From assembly GCA_032718865.1 (NCBI GenBank), contig JALUTQ010000040.1, positions 1,426,001 to 1,490,000 on the forward strand: DNA of 64,000 nucleotides, in the 5' to 3' direction. Numbering within the stretch: the stretch's first letter is position 1; the number at the start of each line of letters is the position of its first letter. A model generated the notes under the pieces. It did not search any database, had not been told where the DNA came from, and saw nothing but the letters and a program-made list of their open reading frames with translations. Made by a program: the position numbers and the translations under genes. Shown here piece by piece: positions 53,749 to 64,000 of the stretch. Origin of the DNA: Tilletia caries (lineage: Eukaryota; Basidiomycota; Exobasidiomycetes; Tilletiales; Tilletiaceae).

Positions 53749-54470
53749 CTAGCAGCCCTCCGGCATAGGGGGGCATTTCTTGCCCCCGTTTCTCATCCTG
53801 CTACACTCGTCGGCACAGTTGGCTTTCTCATAATGGGGGTTGAAAAGAAGGCAGCCCTTGACGCAGCTCTGCAATAGGGTGATGCCAAAAGGTCTGATGT
53901 TTAAGTTTCCTGGCACGGTTTCCCATCATCAAAAAGAACGCGCTGCTGCTTAGCTTGTGAACGTACACCGTTGCTCTTGCGTTTCTTGATATAAGACTGG
54001 CATTTGCAGGACTGTAGAACAGGAGGCAAGATGGGAGAGTACAGTGTCAGTAAAGCAGCTGAAAGGAGCCTTGTACATGGTTGACACTTACCTGAAACGC
54101 CAACAACTTCTGATGGTTGTCAGTGGTCTTGCAATTGCGGGAAATCGCATCGCAGCGGTCGAGCACGGCATAGATGCCGGTCTGTAGAGTAACAAAGTGT
54201 GAGGAAAGACAGAAACGTTATGGTGCCAGACTGTGGGAGAGAAGACGGGACTTGTGGACGGGACTTGTGAACGAGACTTACAGGATCGTTACGGCCTTTG
54301 ACGGTACCGATGACGGAAAGCATAACGATGAGCACGGGGGAGTGAACGATTTCATGGTGCTCGACACTGATTGCAGGTTGCTGGGAAGGAACTGGAAGCT
54401 GAAACAGTTGAGAGGCTGGAGGGAGGAAGGCAAGGGATGAGTGGTGAGGCGGTGAGGGGTCAAGGTGCAT
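53749..54470 (-). CDS. Cysteine-rich small secreted-protein-like gene, four exons
   Basis: Exons 2-4 are 54181-54092, 54011-53967 and 53868-53749; exon 1 ends at 54282. All three introns are phase 0 with GTAAGT, GTAAGT and GTACGT donors and CAG acceptors. The joined product has ten Cys in a short mature region: DRCDAISRNCK, SCKCQS, SCVKGCLLFN, NCADECSRM and CPPMPEGC-stop. The start is uncertain. The in-frame Met at 54470 gives a 63-codon first exon with a weak hydrophobic stretch (SPVLIVMLSVIGTV). The Met at 54355, in a good context (CACCATGA) and 130 bp after a TATA-like box, would give a classical signal peptide but is out of frame by one base at a C5 run (plus strand 54336-54340). Function unknown; secreted effector-like by composition. 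Confidence 0.62.
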
Positions 54471-55086
54471 TGAGAAGGCCGCCCTCTTATCTATACGTTT
54501 GCAACTGACCGTACCTCCAAGTAACTTACATCACACAGCGATGAAGACGAAATGCGAAATGCGTTCACGGTTGCCTCCGCCGCTGATTGAGATGAGAAAC
54601 GAAGTCCTCAAGCGCGACCACAGCCGGCTTGTCCGAGGGCGTCTGGAGGGCCCAGAACCGAGAAACGATATGGGTTGATTTCGGCCTCGTTGCTTTGGGC
54701 CGACTTCGACCTCCCATCTCATCTCCGTGGCCAGGCACAGGACAAGGCAGCATGGCCGAGCCGATTCATGACCGCCGCTGTCAAGTTCTGGTCTTGTTCG
54801 GCGTGAGAAAGTTGGAGATGTTAGGGGCAAGAAGGAAAAGAGGTCAGCGGTGGGGCGGTGGAGAGCATCAAAGTACATCGAGGAGACCGCCTGATTGCAA
54901 CTCATTCCACTGTGCTGAGAGCTCCGATTCGCGCTGCAGTGCCCAAGCGCCAAGTGCACGCAGGTCGCAGACGCCGGAGACATCGTCTCACCTAGCCAGC
55001 CGCCAATTGAGTAACTGGGTGTCCTGGGTCGGACAAACCTCCTGGTACGTGGGTACGAATGCTTTAACGTCTATCGCAACACAAGG
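54471..55086. other. Intergenic region between minus-strand genes
   Basis: About 616 bp. It has a TATAGATAAG sequence on the minus strand at 54485-54494, the likely core promoter of the cysteine-rich gene, and the 3' UTR of PFS2 on the right. No coding signal is supported. Confidence 0.55.
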
Positions 55087-57422
55087 TCACCAGCGTCCCC
55101 CGGATGACATTCCACCTCCGCCAGATCCGCCACCACCACCACCGCCGCCGCCGCTGCCAGTACCCCATCTTCGCACATGTCCGGGCGGAGGCGCACGATT
55201 GGCGCCTGACGCAGCCATCGGAGGTTTGCTTCCCATCATCAGCATGCCACCACCACCACCACCCATCGCCGGCGGATGTCCAGACATCCTGTTACCGCTT
55301 CCGAGGCCCGGTAGAAGGAATGTGCTCGAGTCGGACTGTCCGCCGATGAAGGACGAGGCAGCGGTTGGTAAATTTGAGGTGAAACCAGGGATGAAATCTT
55401 CTGTGCCTGTTTTGGGGTTGGAGAAAGCAGACCATGCTGAGCATACCAATCCGCAACACAAGAGGAGAAATATGCGAACTTACCACCCCAGTCGCCCGTC
55501 CTCGTCACGGGAGGAGCCGCAATACCACCCATCGCCAATCCGCCCTCTTCCCTCTCGTCGTGCCCCTTCCCATCCCCACCTCCCGGTCGAGCACGGGACC
55601 AGAATTTGGTGCTAAAGTCCGCCGAACCCGTCACAAGGATGTGACCGATCGGATTCCACGACATCGTCCAGATACCTGAATCATGGGCATTCTCGATCGT
55701 ATGCAGGGCCGTCTCGGGTGTGCTGGATGATGTTGACCAGAAGTGCAGCGATCCGTCGAAGCCGCCGCTGACGAGAAGGTCGTGCTGTACGGGGTGCCAG
55801 TCGACGGCTGCGGATGAAGGTAATGGAGGTCAGGTGCACGTTTTTAAACGGTAGCAACCAGTTCAGAGCATACTCACAGCAAACATCCTTCTTGTGGCCC
55901 TTCATCGTGTAGATGTCACTCAACGCTCGCAGGTCATAGACTTTGACCATCTGATCGCGAGCCGCTGTGGCTACATAATTCCCGTCGGGACTCCACTTGC
56001 ATGCCTGGACCGAATTCTTGTGACCGTGACTGTGGAACGCCGAGTTCGACATCAGCTTCTGTTGAACGCTCCAACTAGATCGCCGTAATGACTACTCACA
56101 AGGTTCCAATGTTGTTTCCTGACCTGGGGTCCCAGAACTTGACGAGGTTGTCCTTGCTTCCCGTCACGATGAGACCTTTTGTTGGGTGCCAGTCGCAGCA
56201 CATTACGTCCCATCCATGCCCTGTTCAATTCGACTCATCAGGCGTAAGCAAGGAGGCTGCCGCAGTCCGCAACTTCGATCAATCCAACTCACCTGTCATC
56301 ACACGCTCTTCTCGTGCTTGATCGAACACCCAAATCTTGACTGTCTGATCATCGCTTACAGTGCAGAATCGTCCGTCGTCTGGACTGAAACTCAACGCTC
56401 GCACACTTTCCCTGTGCGCTTCGAAGAGCTGCACATTGTTCATGTTTTGTTGGAAATACTTGACTTGGCCGTTCTGATCGGATGAGATGAGCCAGACACC
56501 CGAGTGTGACCATTGCATGGAGCGAACGGGGGAGTCGTGGGCTTGCAGGATGGTCTCGAAGTTGAAGGTGAATCCGTTCCAGAGTGTGAATTCTCCGCTG
56601 CTGGACCCTGTGAGAACTCGACGGCCGTCCGGCATCCACTGCGCGCGAGGACAGAGCAGGAAGAGGGTCAGCAAGACTTTAATAATGCGAGAGAGACAAA
56701 CCTGAAGCTTCTGGAAATACATACTCTGGCGACATTGACAGCGCATTTAATCTTGTTCACAGCTGTTTGAGCGCAAATTGTAGTGATGTTGGTTGAGGGA
56801 TCTCGATACGCGGCCGGCGGAAGCAGCTTTGGACGAGCAGAATATCAGCATGTGGACAGTAAATCATGAGCAACAGAACGAAGTGAGCGAGCGTACCTCT
56901 GCGCAGTAGTGTGGACTCGGCTTTGAGAAGTTAGTCATGCGAGGGTTGGTCGCTGTGGTTCGGTACTGCAGCACCAACACGGGAGGAAAGAACACAAGTT
57001 GTTCAGCATGTATGCGCGCAAGTTTTCAGGTACCACAAAGGCTGGAAGCTCACCGCATTGAAAAGAGCGATGGAGCCAAAGTAGTCGACCGTCCTCCGCT
57101 GGGAGAACTTGCGGAGTCGTCTTGGCTCGAGTCCGGCCTCGAATGCAGCCTGATGGAAGGCGGCTTCCTGCTCTACGCCGCGATTGTACGGAGGCGGTGG
57201 GGTGGGAGGCTCCAGGTACCGCCGTGGCTCCCAGCGAGCGCGTTTTCGCGGGGGTAGCGATGTGACGGCGTCGTGGGCTTCCGCATCGTCGACCTTGGCC
57301 GCTGTGACGCCGTGCTGGTGGGTCGAGGTAGCTGCCTCCGCTTCAGCAGCAGACGGCGCGTCGGTCGACTTGGACACGGAGTCCGTGGCAGGGGGCGGCG
57401 CGGCGACTGCAGTGGGAGCCAT
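55087..57422 (-). CDS. PFS2: Polyadenylation factor subunit PFS2 (WDR33-like)
   Basis: Eight exons: 57422-57054, 56965-56897, 56826-56725, 56638-56293, 56220-56100, 56029-55878, 55807-55484 and 55406-55087, 600 residues. The N-terminus is Ala/Ser-rich and followed by [20 protein letters not shown] and RRTVDYFGS, a conserved PFS2/WDR33 signature. Seven WD40 repeats follow (for example [65 protein letters not shown]), then a Gly/Pro/Met-rich tail ending in a polyglycine stretch. Pfs2 holds the cleavage and polyadenylation factor together and helps recognise the poly(A) signal in the nucleus. Exon joins restore every WD repeat. It is divergent from SCC3 across 297 bp. Confidence 0.93.
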
Positions 57423-57719
57423 CGCTGAACGAATTGCTGTACAGTTGACTTGCTGAAGACGCTCCCAAGCTTCACGCTCAGAGGGCCAGGCGAAGCGAAG
57501 GACATGGCATCCCCGATCTCAGCTGGACTCAGACCACGTGATACACGTGACTAATTTTGATCTCGAAATTGAGATTTTGAGATCTTTTTGCGCGCCGCGT
57601 CGTGGTCGAGAGACGCGTCGAGCAGATGAGCGCGTCTGGCTGGAAAGTAACACTTTCTTCCTGCTCACCACCACAGCATCGCGACAAGCTTCGTCTTCAG
57701 GCACACGATACAGCGGCAC
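57423..57719. promoter_or_regulatory. Divergent promoter PFS2 / SCC3 with paired E-boxes
   Basis: The 297 bp between the two starts contain two CACGTG boxes (57535-57540 and 57544-57549), nine bases apart and both in CACGTGA context, followed by an A/T-rich segment with TTGAGATTTTGAGATC. No TATA box is obvious. Confidence 0.6.
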
Positions 57720-60700
57720 ATGCGCAGAGACACGACCGCGGCTGCTGCTACCGACGACGTGGAAATGGACACCATAGCGAGCCGTCGACCCAAGAGGAAG
57801 GCAGCCGAAGCAGCTTCCACTGGTGAGTCGCGTCGCGCTTTGTACGCGTCAACAGACTGACTGAAGCACTGCGTTGATATGTTCCTCCTCCAGAGCTCAA
57901 CGAGAGCGGCAAGAAGAGTCGCTCGACTAGCGGCGCTTCAACGCGAACTACGGCCACCCAAGCGAGCAGCGCTTCTTCAGCGCGACGTGCTCCATCAAAG
58001 CCACGTCAACGAGCCCCCACAGCTGAATCTGAAGAGGACGAAGGAGAGGACGAGGAGGAGGAGAAGGAGGAGGACGAGTCGGAAGGTGAAAGCGCGGCGC
58101 GGAGACCTACTAGCAAACAGCGCAAGCCTGCCGTGCGCGCCAGTACAAATCAGCGCGCGACGAAGAACACGACGCGACAAGACGCGTCAAGCGACAAAGA
58201 ACAAGACGACGAGTTTACTTCTTCATCCGAAGAGAGTGCCAACGAAGATGAAGCTGATGGAGACTTCGGCAGGGCTGGGAAGAAAGGTCGAAGATCGGCA
58301 ACTAGCACTGCCAAGAAAGGGACAGCGGCAGCGGGATCAAAGCCGGCCAAGAAGGCAAAGGGGACCAGGAAGAATGCTGCCCCACCCGCTGCCGCTTCAC
58401 GAGCACAGCCCAGCGGCAAACCGAGAGGGCGCCCGGCCGGTGGAGGTGCAGGCAGACAGGGTTCTGGTGCCAAGGTCATGGCTCGGAACAAGGAGGATCT
58501 GCCTATCAAAGACGACAATGTGCTATTCAGTGAGTGCCAAGAGAAGGCTGACGATGAGGTGAGGTGAGGTGATGTGTGCCTTTCTGATGACAGACGTCTG
58601 ATTCTCTTCCACAGATGCGGTCAAGGATCCTGATGCCGCTTTGGACACAACAGCAGAAGACTGGGTAGCCACGTATCATGACGCCCCTGCAACAGCGCTC
58701 TCGCAGCTTGTCACCTTCCTGCTTCGAGTGAGTCATATCAGCTGCTAATGCCAGCACATGAAAGCTTTCTTACCCAGTGACGGCTTCCCTGTACAGAGCG
58801 CAGCGTGCAACAGTGATGTGGACGAGGACGAGGTTGCAGACATTGACGAAGTCGTCACCAAAGTTGAAGACTTGCAAGACGCCGCTAAGAAGGTAAGTTG
58901 TAATTCAATCGCGTTGGGTTGGGTTGGGGCGAGTCTCGACACTGATCCTCATTCTTTCTTGCAGGAGTCGATGCCCTCGTATCCGATCGTGACCAAAGCG
59001 TCCGAATTCAAACGCTTCCGCCAGTCTCTCTCGGAACTTCTTGGCCACCTTCTTGCCAGTGCACACGAATCGGAAGCTCTCTTCGACGAAACCTTTTTGG
59101 ACACCTTGAAGACTTGGGTCATCGCCATGTCCTCCTCCTCGCTTCGTGCATTCCGACACACAGCCACTCTCTTCGCCCTCTTCCTCATTTCGTCTCTCAA
59201 TGATGTGTTGGTCCAATTGCGCAATACTCAGGCGGCTGCCGTCCGACAGCGAGATGCGGAGCGGAAGAAGGGGCGGAGTGACAAGGCACGTTTGCGAGAG
59301 ATGGAGAAGAAGGTACAGGAGCAGAAGGACTTCGAGGCCATCGTTAAGTCTCACAAAGAAGATGTCTTCTCAAGGTGGGTTGGCCGCCTTCCGGAACACC
59401 TTCCCACTCGTCCAATGCGGAGCTTATCCTGACATCTCCTTTCCCGCCTACAGCGTTTTCGTCCACCGATACCGCGACGCGGACCTTACCATACGCTGCG
59501 ACTGTGTTTCCGAGCTCGGTCTTTGGATGAAGAAGCACCCAGACCAGTACATGAGCGGGACTTACTTCACCTACCTTGGTTGGGTCTTGTCTGATGCAGT
59601 GAGTCTAGACAGTGCTTGAACGCGGCAGAATGTTACTGATGCTCTGATTTTGTATGTCTCTCCAGGAGGCGCCAGTTCGTCTAGCAGCTATTCAAGCGAT
59701 GAGCGGGCTCTACAGCAAGGGATCGATTCCTGCGCCCTTGCGCCACTTTACGGATAGGTTCAAGGGTCGGCTGATGGACATGGCGGTCGGTGAGACGGAC
59801 GTCGGAGTGAGATGCGCCACATTCTCCGTCCTTGCCGCCATCGATCGACATGTCTCCACCGAAGGTGAGGACGACGACATTCTCGATGACTCGCAAAGAG
59901 ATATCTTGGGCGTTCAGCTGTTCGACGTGGAAGTCAAGGTCCGCAAAGCCTGCGCTCCGTTTGTGTCGACCATTCTGGAAGGACTCGTGGAGGCCGGCAT
60001 GGCATCACTTCGCGAAGACCAGGACGAGTCCGAGGGCGTTGACGCCGAGGAACGGCAGGAGAAGCTCGACTCGGAGGAGGCCAAATTGCGGTTCAAATCT
60101 CTCGGTGCACTTTTGGTCAACTACGGCAAGGTTCTAGACGAACACCTGAGCACTGCCAACGAAAACTGGTCCGGTATGAGTGAGGACGATGCGGTGAACC
60201 AGGTCGTGCTCAGTGGCGATAATGCGCGTCAGGGTCGGATTGGTCTGGCCATAAAGTCGTTATGGGAGGTCAATGACGGAATCCACGACGTGCGGCCCTT
60301 GGTCGAGATTCTCAATCTGGACCACTCGTACGACGAAGACGCTGAAGCCGGTGACAGCGCCGGTGCCGACCCTCTGCCGCCCGCTCCCGCCCATATCAAA
60401 CTCACCACGCAAGAGGAGATGGTCCTGATCGAAGTACTTGTGACCCTTCTCCGCAAGATTCGCGAAAATTCTGACGCCAACACCGAGCAAGGCGAGGAAG
60501 ACCTGACAGAGATGACCCGTGTCATCATCGAGGCGCTCCCACGTCTCTTTGCCAAGTACAAGACGGATGCGACCCGGATCACGGAAGTCCTTCTCGTTCC
60601 GCAGATCATCAAGCTGGACGAGTATCTCGAGCTGAGCGGCATGGCCGCCTTCGGAGCTTTGTGGGACGACATTTCCGATCAGTTCGTGCGCCATGTCGAG

Positions 60701-63060
60701 CCCGCCTTGCTCGAGAACGCTATGAACTCGATGCACAGCTTGAATGCAGCAAAGGGTTTCGGCGAGACGAATACCGCGAAGCTCAGCGGTTTGCAGGAAC
60801 AGCTTCTGTCCTCCCTCCGGGGTGCGGCCCAGGATCTCGATGTGGAGCAAGACGCGCTCACAGAACGTCAAGTCCACGCATTCTCGGGTTGCATGCTCCG
60901 GCTCCGAGTCCTTGCCTCTGCTTTCGACAACGTGCTAGTGATGGAGTCGGACGACGGCGGCAAGCTCTCTACTGGTTGGGAGCTTGCTCTGGCGCTGGCT
61001 TCTCGCGGACGGGTTGGGACCGATCGAGCCGGAGAGAGCGGAATGGTCCAGGACGCACTTTCGACGCTGTGCTGGTACTTGGTCTGGAAGGCACACCAGC
61101 TCAGGGCGGCCGTTGTCTCGGGGAACATGCAACAGTCTGCCCTGGAAGCTTACATTGAGAAGCGGCAGGTGGTCATCGGCTTGATGAGTGAGCTGGTTGG
61201 CGCACCTCCATCGGCAGGCATCGCAGTCGATGTTCAGCGGGTGGTGAGTAAGCTGGATCAATTACACACCCAGGTGCATTACTGACTTCATCCATTCGCA
61301 TTCTGCAGGCTTTCGAACAACTTGTTCGTCTTCATATCTTATTTGTACCCAGGAACCCCACAGCTTCCGAAGACGAGGACATTGCGGCCAAGGCTCAGCT
61401 GGCAGCGACTATGGAGCTCGTGTGCTCTTCCGACTTGCAGAAGCGATGCACCAAGTTTGTCGAAAACGAGATCTGGCGGTTCGGGTTCAGCTTGGGTCAG
61501 GAGATTCAGGCTCATGAAACCAAGCACACCGAGAAGGACGATCAAGCCACCAATGGCGCCGGTGATGACAGCAGTATGCGTGATATCAACAGCAGCGACG
61601 TCGAGGATGACGAAGCGCCCAGGAAGAAGTCTGGGTCGGACCCTCAAAGCAAGAAAAAGTCGGGCGGGAACTTGCCACCGTTCCAACCGAGTCGGGCCTT
61701 GCTCAAGCGCGAGCTTGAGTTCGGTTCTGTCATCGCTGCCCTCGTCAGCGGGCTCCGTCTCGGAGTGTTCGACGTCAAACACGCTGGCATGTTGCTCAAG
61801 CACCACGGTCGACTCGGTGCCGTCTTTGACTCGTGCCTCAAGATCTTGGTCGACGTCCTCAGAGAGGCTGCGCTCAAGTTTGGATTCGCGAACGATGTTT
61901 GCACTATGGCGCTCCGGGCTCTGGAAGAGGTGAGAAACTGTTGTACGAGACCGGTCGTTGTATTGGATTGCAGATGTTGACCCAGTCTATTTCACACAGT
62001 CTTTCGACTTTTACCTTGCGGATGGGAAGAAGGGAACTGACGCCAACTTCTTGGCCCTGTCTCGAGCCGTGTCCTCCATGCTCGTTCTTCGAGGTCCACA
62101 CTTGACCATCCTACGAGCAGTATCATCCTCGGCCCTGATTCAGCTCCACGTTGACGGAATCAAGTACGCGGTGCAGAAGGCGAAGGAAGGGGCCGATGAG
62201 GATATTGAGATCACAACGAAGCGGGCGCCTGGCTTCTTCCGTGGCTTGCTCTATATGATGGCCAGCATGCAGGCCCGCGACGCTCTGAAGATGTGAGTCA
62301 CGCAGCACAGCTTCTGATCCTATTCAATTTTCAGTGACTGACTGCTCTCTTTGCACTGCAGCAAAACCGAGATGGACAAAGCCATCCGTGAAGCAGATGT
62401 CGATACAGCTTTCAAGGTTTGGGATCCGCAACGGACGTATGAAAAACGCTTGGTCGGTATTATTGCCAAGAAGGAGGAGGCCAAAACGGCCGGTTCGGGC
62501 AAGGCTCCAGCAAGCGCCAGGAGAGCCGGCGCTGTCGAGGGCGACGAGGACGTGCCGCCGAGCTCGGAGGCAGGTCTGGATGGAGCTCCCAACGGCGACC
62601 ACGATGCTGATGCCAATGGCGATGAGGACGAGGACATGGAAGAGGCTGAAGCCAGTCAGGCTGTCAAAGCGTCAAGACCCCGCCCTCGACCTGCTGGTCG
62701 AGCTGCGAAACTATCTGCCGGTGATGCCGATCTAGAGGACGAGGACGGAGCAGGTCTTGGACCCGGACCCGGGAGCAGTCCATCGAACCGACGTGCGGCT
62801 TCGGCCTTCGGGAGCGGTGCTGGTCCGCTCAGTATCCTGGCCGATGAGGACGCGCAGGACGGGAGTCGCAATGGTGGGGAGAGTGATGAAGATGGTGACG
62901 GATCCTCGGCGGAGACGCACAGCACGGTCTCACTTGGACAAGCACCTGGTCGGAAGCGAGTGATGGGGGTGAGTCGCGAGGAAGATCTCACATTTTACTT
63001 CTTCGAAGAGGATTTTAAGGCTGACCCTTCCCCCTTCTCTGCTTCTCTCAACAGCTATGA
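57720..63060 (+). CDS. SCC3: Cohesin subunit SCC3 / STAG (stromalin)
   Basis: Eleven exons: 57720-57822, 57894-58529, 58615-58727, 58797-58892, 58965-59374, 59454-59598, 59666-61243, 61309-61929, 62000-62292, 62362-62968 and 63055-63060 (the last is CTA plus the stop), 1535 residues. The first ~240 residues are Lys/Arg/Ser/Glu-rich and disordered. The STAG domain covers about 316-452 (ELLGHLLASAHESEALFDE, ALFLISSLNDVLVQ) and the stromalin conservative domain about 453-540 (VFVHRYRDADLTIRCDCV, WMKKHPDQYMSGTYFTYLGW). HEAT-like helices and an acidic tail follow. Scc3 binds the kleisin in cohesin and loads it on DNA. If the last intron is retained the frame runs on to 63193. A second in-frame Met lies at 57765. 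Confidence 0.93.
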
Positions 63061-63714
63061 ACAGCGACTGATACCTCACTTTACCGGGTCCATAATCCGA
63101 TTGTATCTCCGGTGGCTCTCTTTTCACGTTCTATCTACACTGTGTACCCCTTCTCGCGAGATCCTGTTCTCTTCTTTGCCATCGCCTGCCTAAATGTGAT
63201 CCGGTCTTGCAATCCTTCCAAGCTTTCACTGCGCGCTCGGGGCCTCAGAAGCACACCAAGGATGGACGATTCAAGTAAGGTCTTTTGATTTTTAGGTAAG
63301 TCTTGGTACTCGTAGATCATAAACAGGGCGTTTCAAGTGAAATAAAAGAACAGAGTACAAAGAGTTGTGAATTGAGGAGATGCTAGGGTCAGCATCACCG
63401 TCTCAACACAGTGGCTCCATGACCACTCACCGTTGTGACTACGGTAAGGGTATGGAGAGCAGCTGGCTCTCTTGTGAACGGGTAGAAGACTTATGAGTTG
63501 GTTGATTGAGAGAAGAAGAAAAGATCAAAAGAGTGTGTACATAGTCTTCTAGTTTTGGGTGAACTGCCACTTCGATGTTCCCACGCATAGCTCCTCCACT
63601 TCCTTCCCACGGCCCACGGCTGCCCTAGATCACAACTCAAAGCTGCAGAGAGGAAGTGTCGTGTAAAATTGGGAAAGCGTGACCGGGCAGAGGAAAGGCG
63701 GCGCTAGGCCCCTT
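63061..63714. other. Intergenic region between convergent genes
   Basis: A 654-bp stretch between the ends of SCC3 and the acyl-CoA-dehydrogenase-like gene. It holds the two 3' UTRs and no coding signal I can support. Confidence 0.6.
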
Positions 63715-64000
63715 TTACGTGTACCAGGACGGAGTGGGCCAGCCGTCTGCGCCAGGGCCGTGCAGCGCGAAGCGCCCGACCTCAGCGCGCTTGTGTGCAA
63801 TGGGGTCGTGCAGGGTGTGGGTACGCAGGTCACGCCATGCCAAGTCGAAGCCGTACTTGCCCGAAACGGCGCGTGCGCCAGAGAGCTCGTAGATCTTCGA
63901 CGTCAACTCGAGGCCGAAGTCGGTGATGTTGAGCTTGGCGGCGGCGATGTGGACGGCCCACAGTGCGCGCTGCTCGGCGGTCACGTTCTGACGGGGTTGG
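63715..64000 (-). CDS. Acyl-CoA dehydrogenase-like flavoenzyme, 3' end only
   Basis: The frame is open at base 64000 and ends at TAA at 63715-63717, so only the last 95 codons are in the window. The segment includes WAVHIAAAKLNITDFGLEL, ELSGARAVSGKYGFDLAWRD and RTHTLHDPIAHKRAEVGRF, which match the C-terminal helical domain of the DszC/SfnB branch of acyl-CoA dehydrogenase-like FMN monooxygenases (the RxxxTHTLHDP motif). Members act in sulfur-compound oxidation or related reactions. The product ends soon after GWPTPSWYT. The specific substrate cannot be inferred from this fragment. Confidence 0.75.
   Translation of the reverse strand, partial: QPRQNVTAEQRALWAVHIAAAKLNITDFGLELTSKIYELSGARAVSGKYGFDLAWRDLRTHTLHDPIAHKRAEVGRFALHGPGADGWPTPSWYT

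Noticed and set aside
1..64000. tRNA genes
   Set aside because: I looked for GGTTCGA-type B boxes outside genes on both strands and saw none with a matching A box and stems; this was a visual check only.

Overview
The window is eukaryotic nuclear DNA from a filamentous or yeast-like fungus, most likely a GC-rich basidiomycete. The evidence is many short spliceosomal introns with strong GTGAGT/GTAAGT donors, fungal versions of housekeeping genes (eS6, uS15, PAT1, an ELYS-like nucleoporin, PFS2, the SCC3 cohesin subunit), a fungal NAD(P)H nitrite reductase with a C-terminal Rieske domain, and a tyrosine-recombinase retrotransposon of the DIRS/Ngaro type. Placement near Ustilaginomycotina is only an impression. 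All exon boundaries were read by eye from splice consensus, reading frame and family conservation.

Left third (1-28 kb) is dense with genes. On the minus strand lie a 5'-coding but 3'-truncated Zn2Cys6 regulator, a 2452-residue diacylglycerol-lipase-like protein with a very long disordered N-terminus, and rps13. rps13 is divergent from rps6. A small unknown membrane protein, a long gene-poor stretch and the nitrite reductase gene follow; the nitrite reductase carries a one-base deletion in a conserved Trp codon. A 474-bp non-autonomous DNA transposon sits between nitrite reductase and PAT1. PAT1 and the ELYS-like gene are divergent from a 137-bp promoter.

Middle (29-46 kb) is an accessory island with three NADPH-oxidase-type (NOX) flavocytochromes. 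Copies 2 and 3 face each other across a nearly perfect 1.83-kb inverted repeat whose 3.6-kb loop encodes an ABCG half-transporter. Each repeat arm carries the 3' end of a NOX gene and a small secreted protein gene; the left secreted-protein copy is intact and the right one is frameshifted. NOX copy 2 is a mosaic, with segments close to copy 1 and others close to copy 3, which suggests gene conversion.

Right part (46-53 kb) holds a decayed tyrosine-recombinase retrotransposon (Gag-like ORF, RT-RNase H-tyrosine recombinase) with an apparent spliceosomal intron in the RT. It is interrupted by a nested 794-bp non-autonomous hAT-like element with a perfect 18-bp terminal inverted repeat and an exact 8-bp target duplication. 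Removing the insert conceptually rejoins the reading frame.

Far right (53.7-64 kb): a four-exon, cysteine-rich secreted-protein-like gene made of exons too short to be seen as one open frame, then PFS2 divergent from the large SCC3 gene, and the 3' end of an acyl-CoA-dehydrogenase-like flavoenzyme running off the edge. Several models differ from an intact frame by one or two bases, often in homopolymers. Whether these are true mutations or consensus errors is the main uncertainty.
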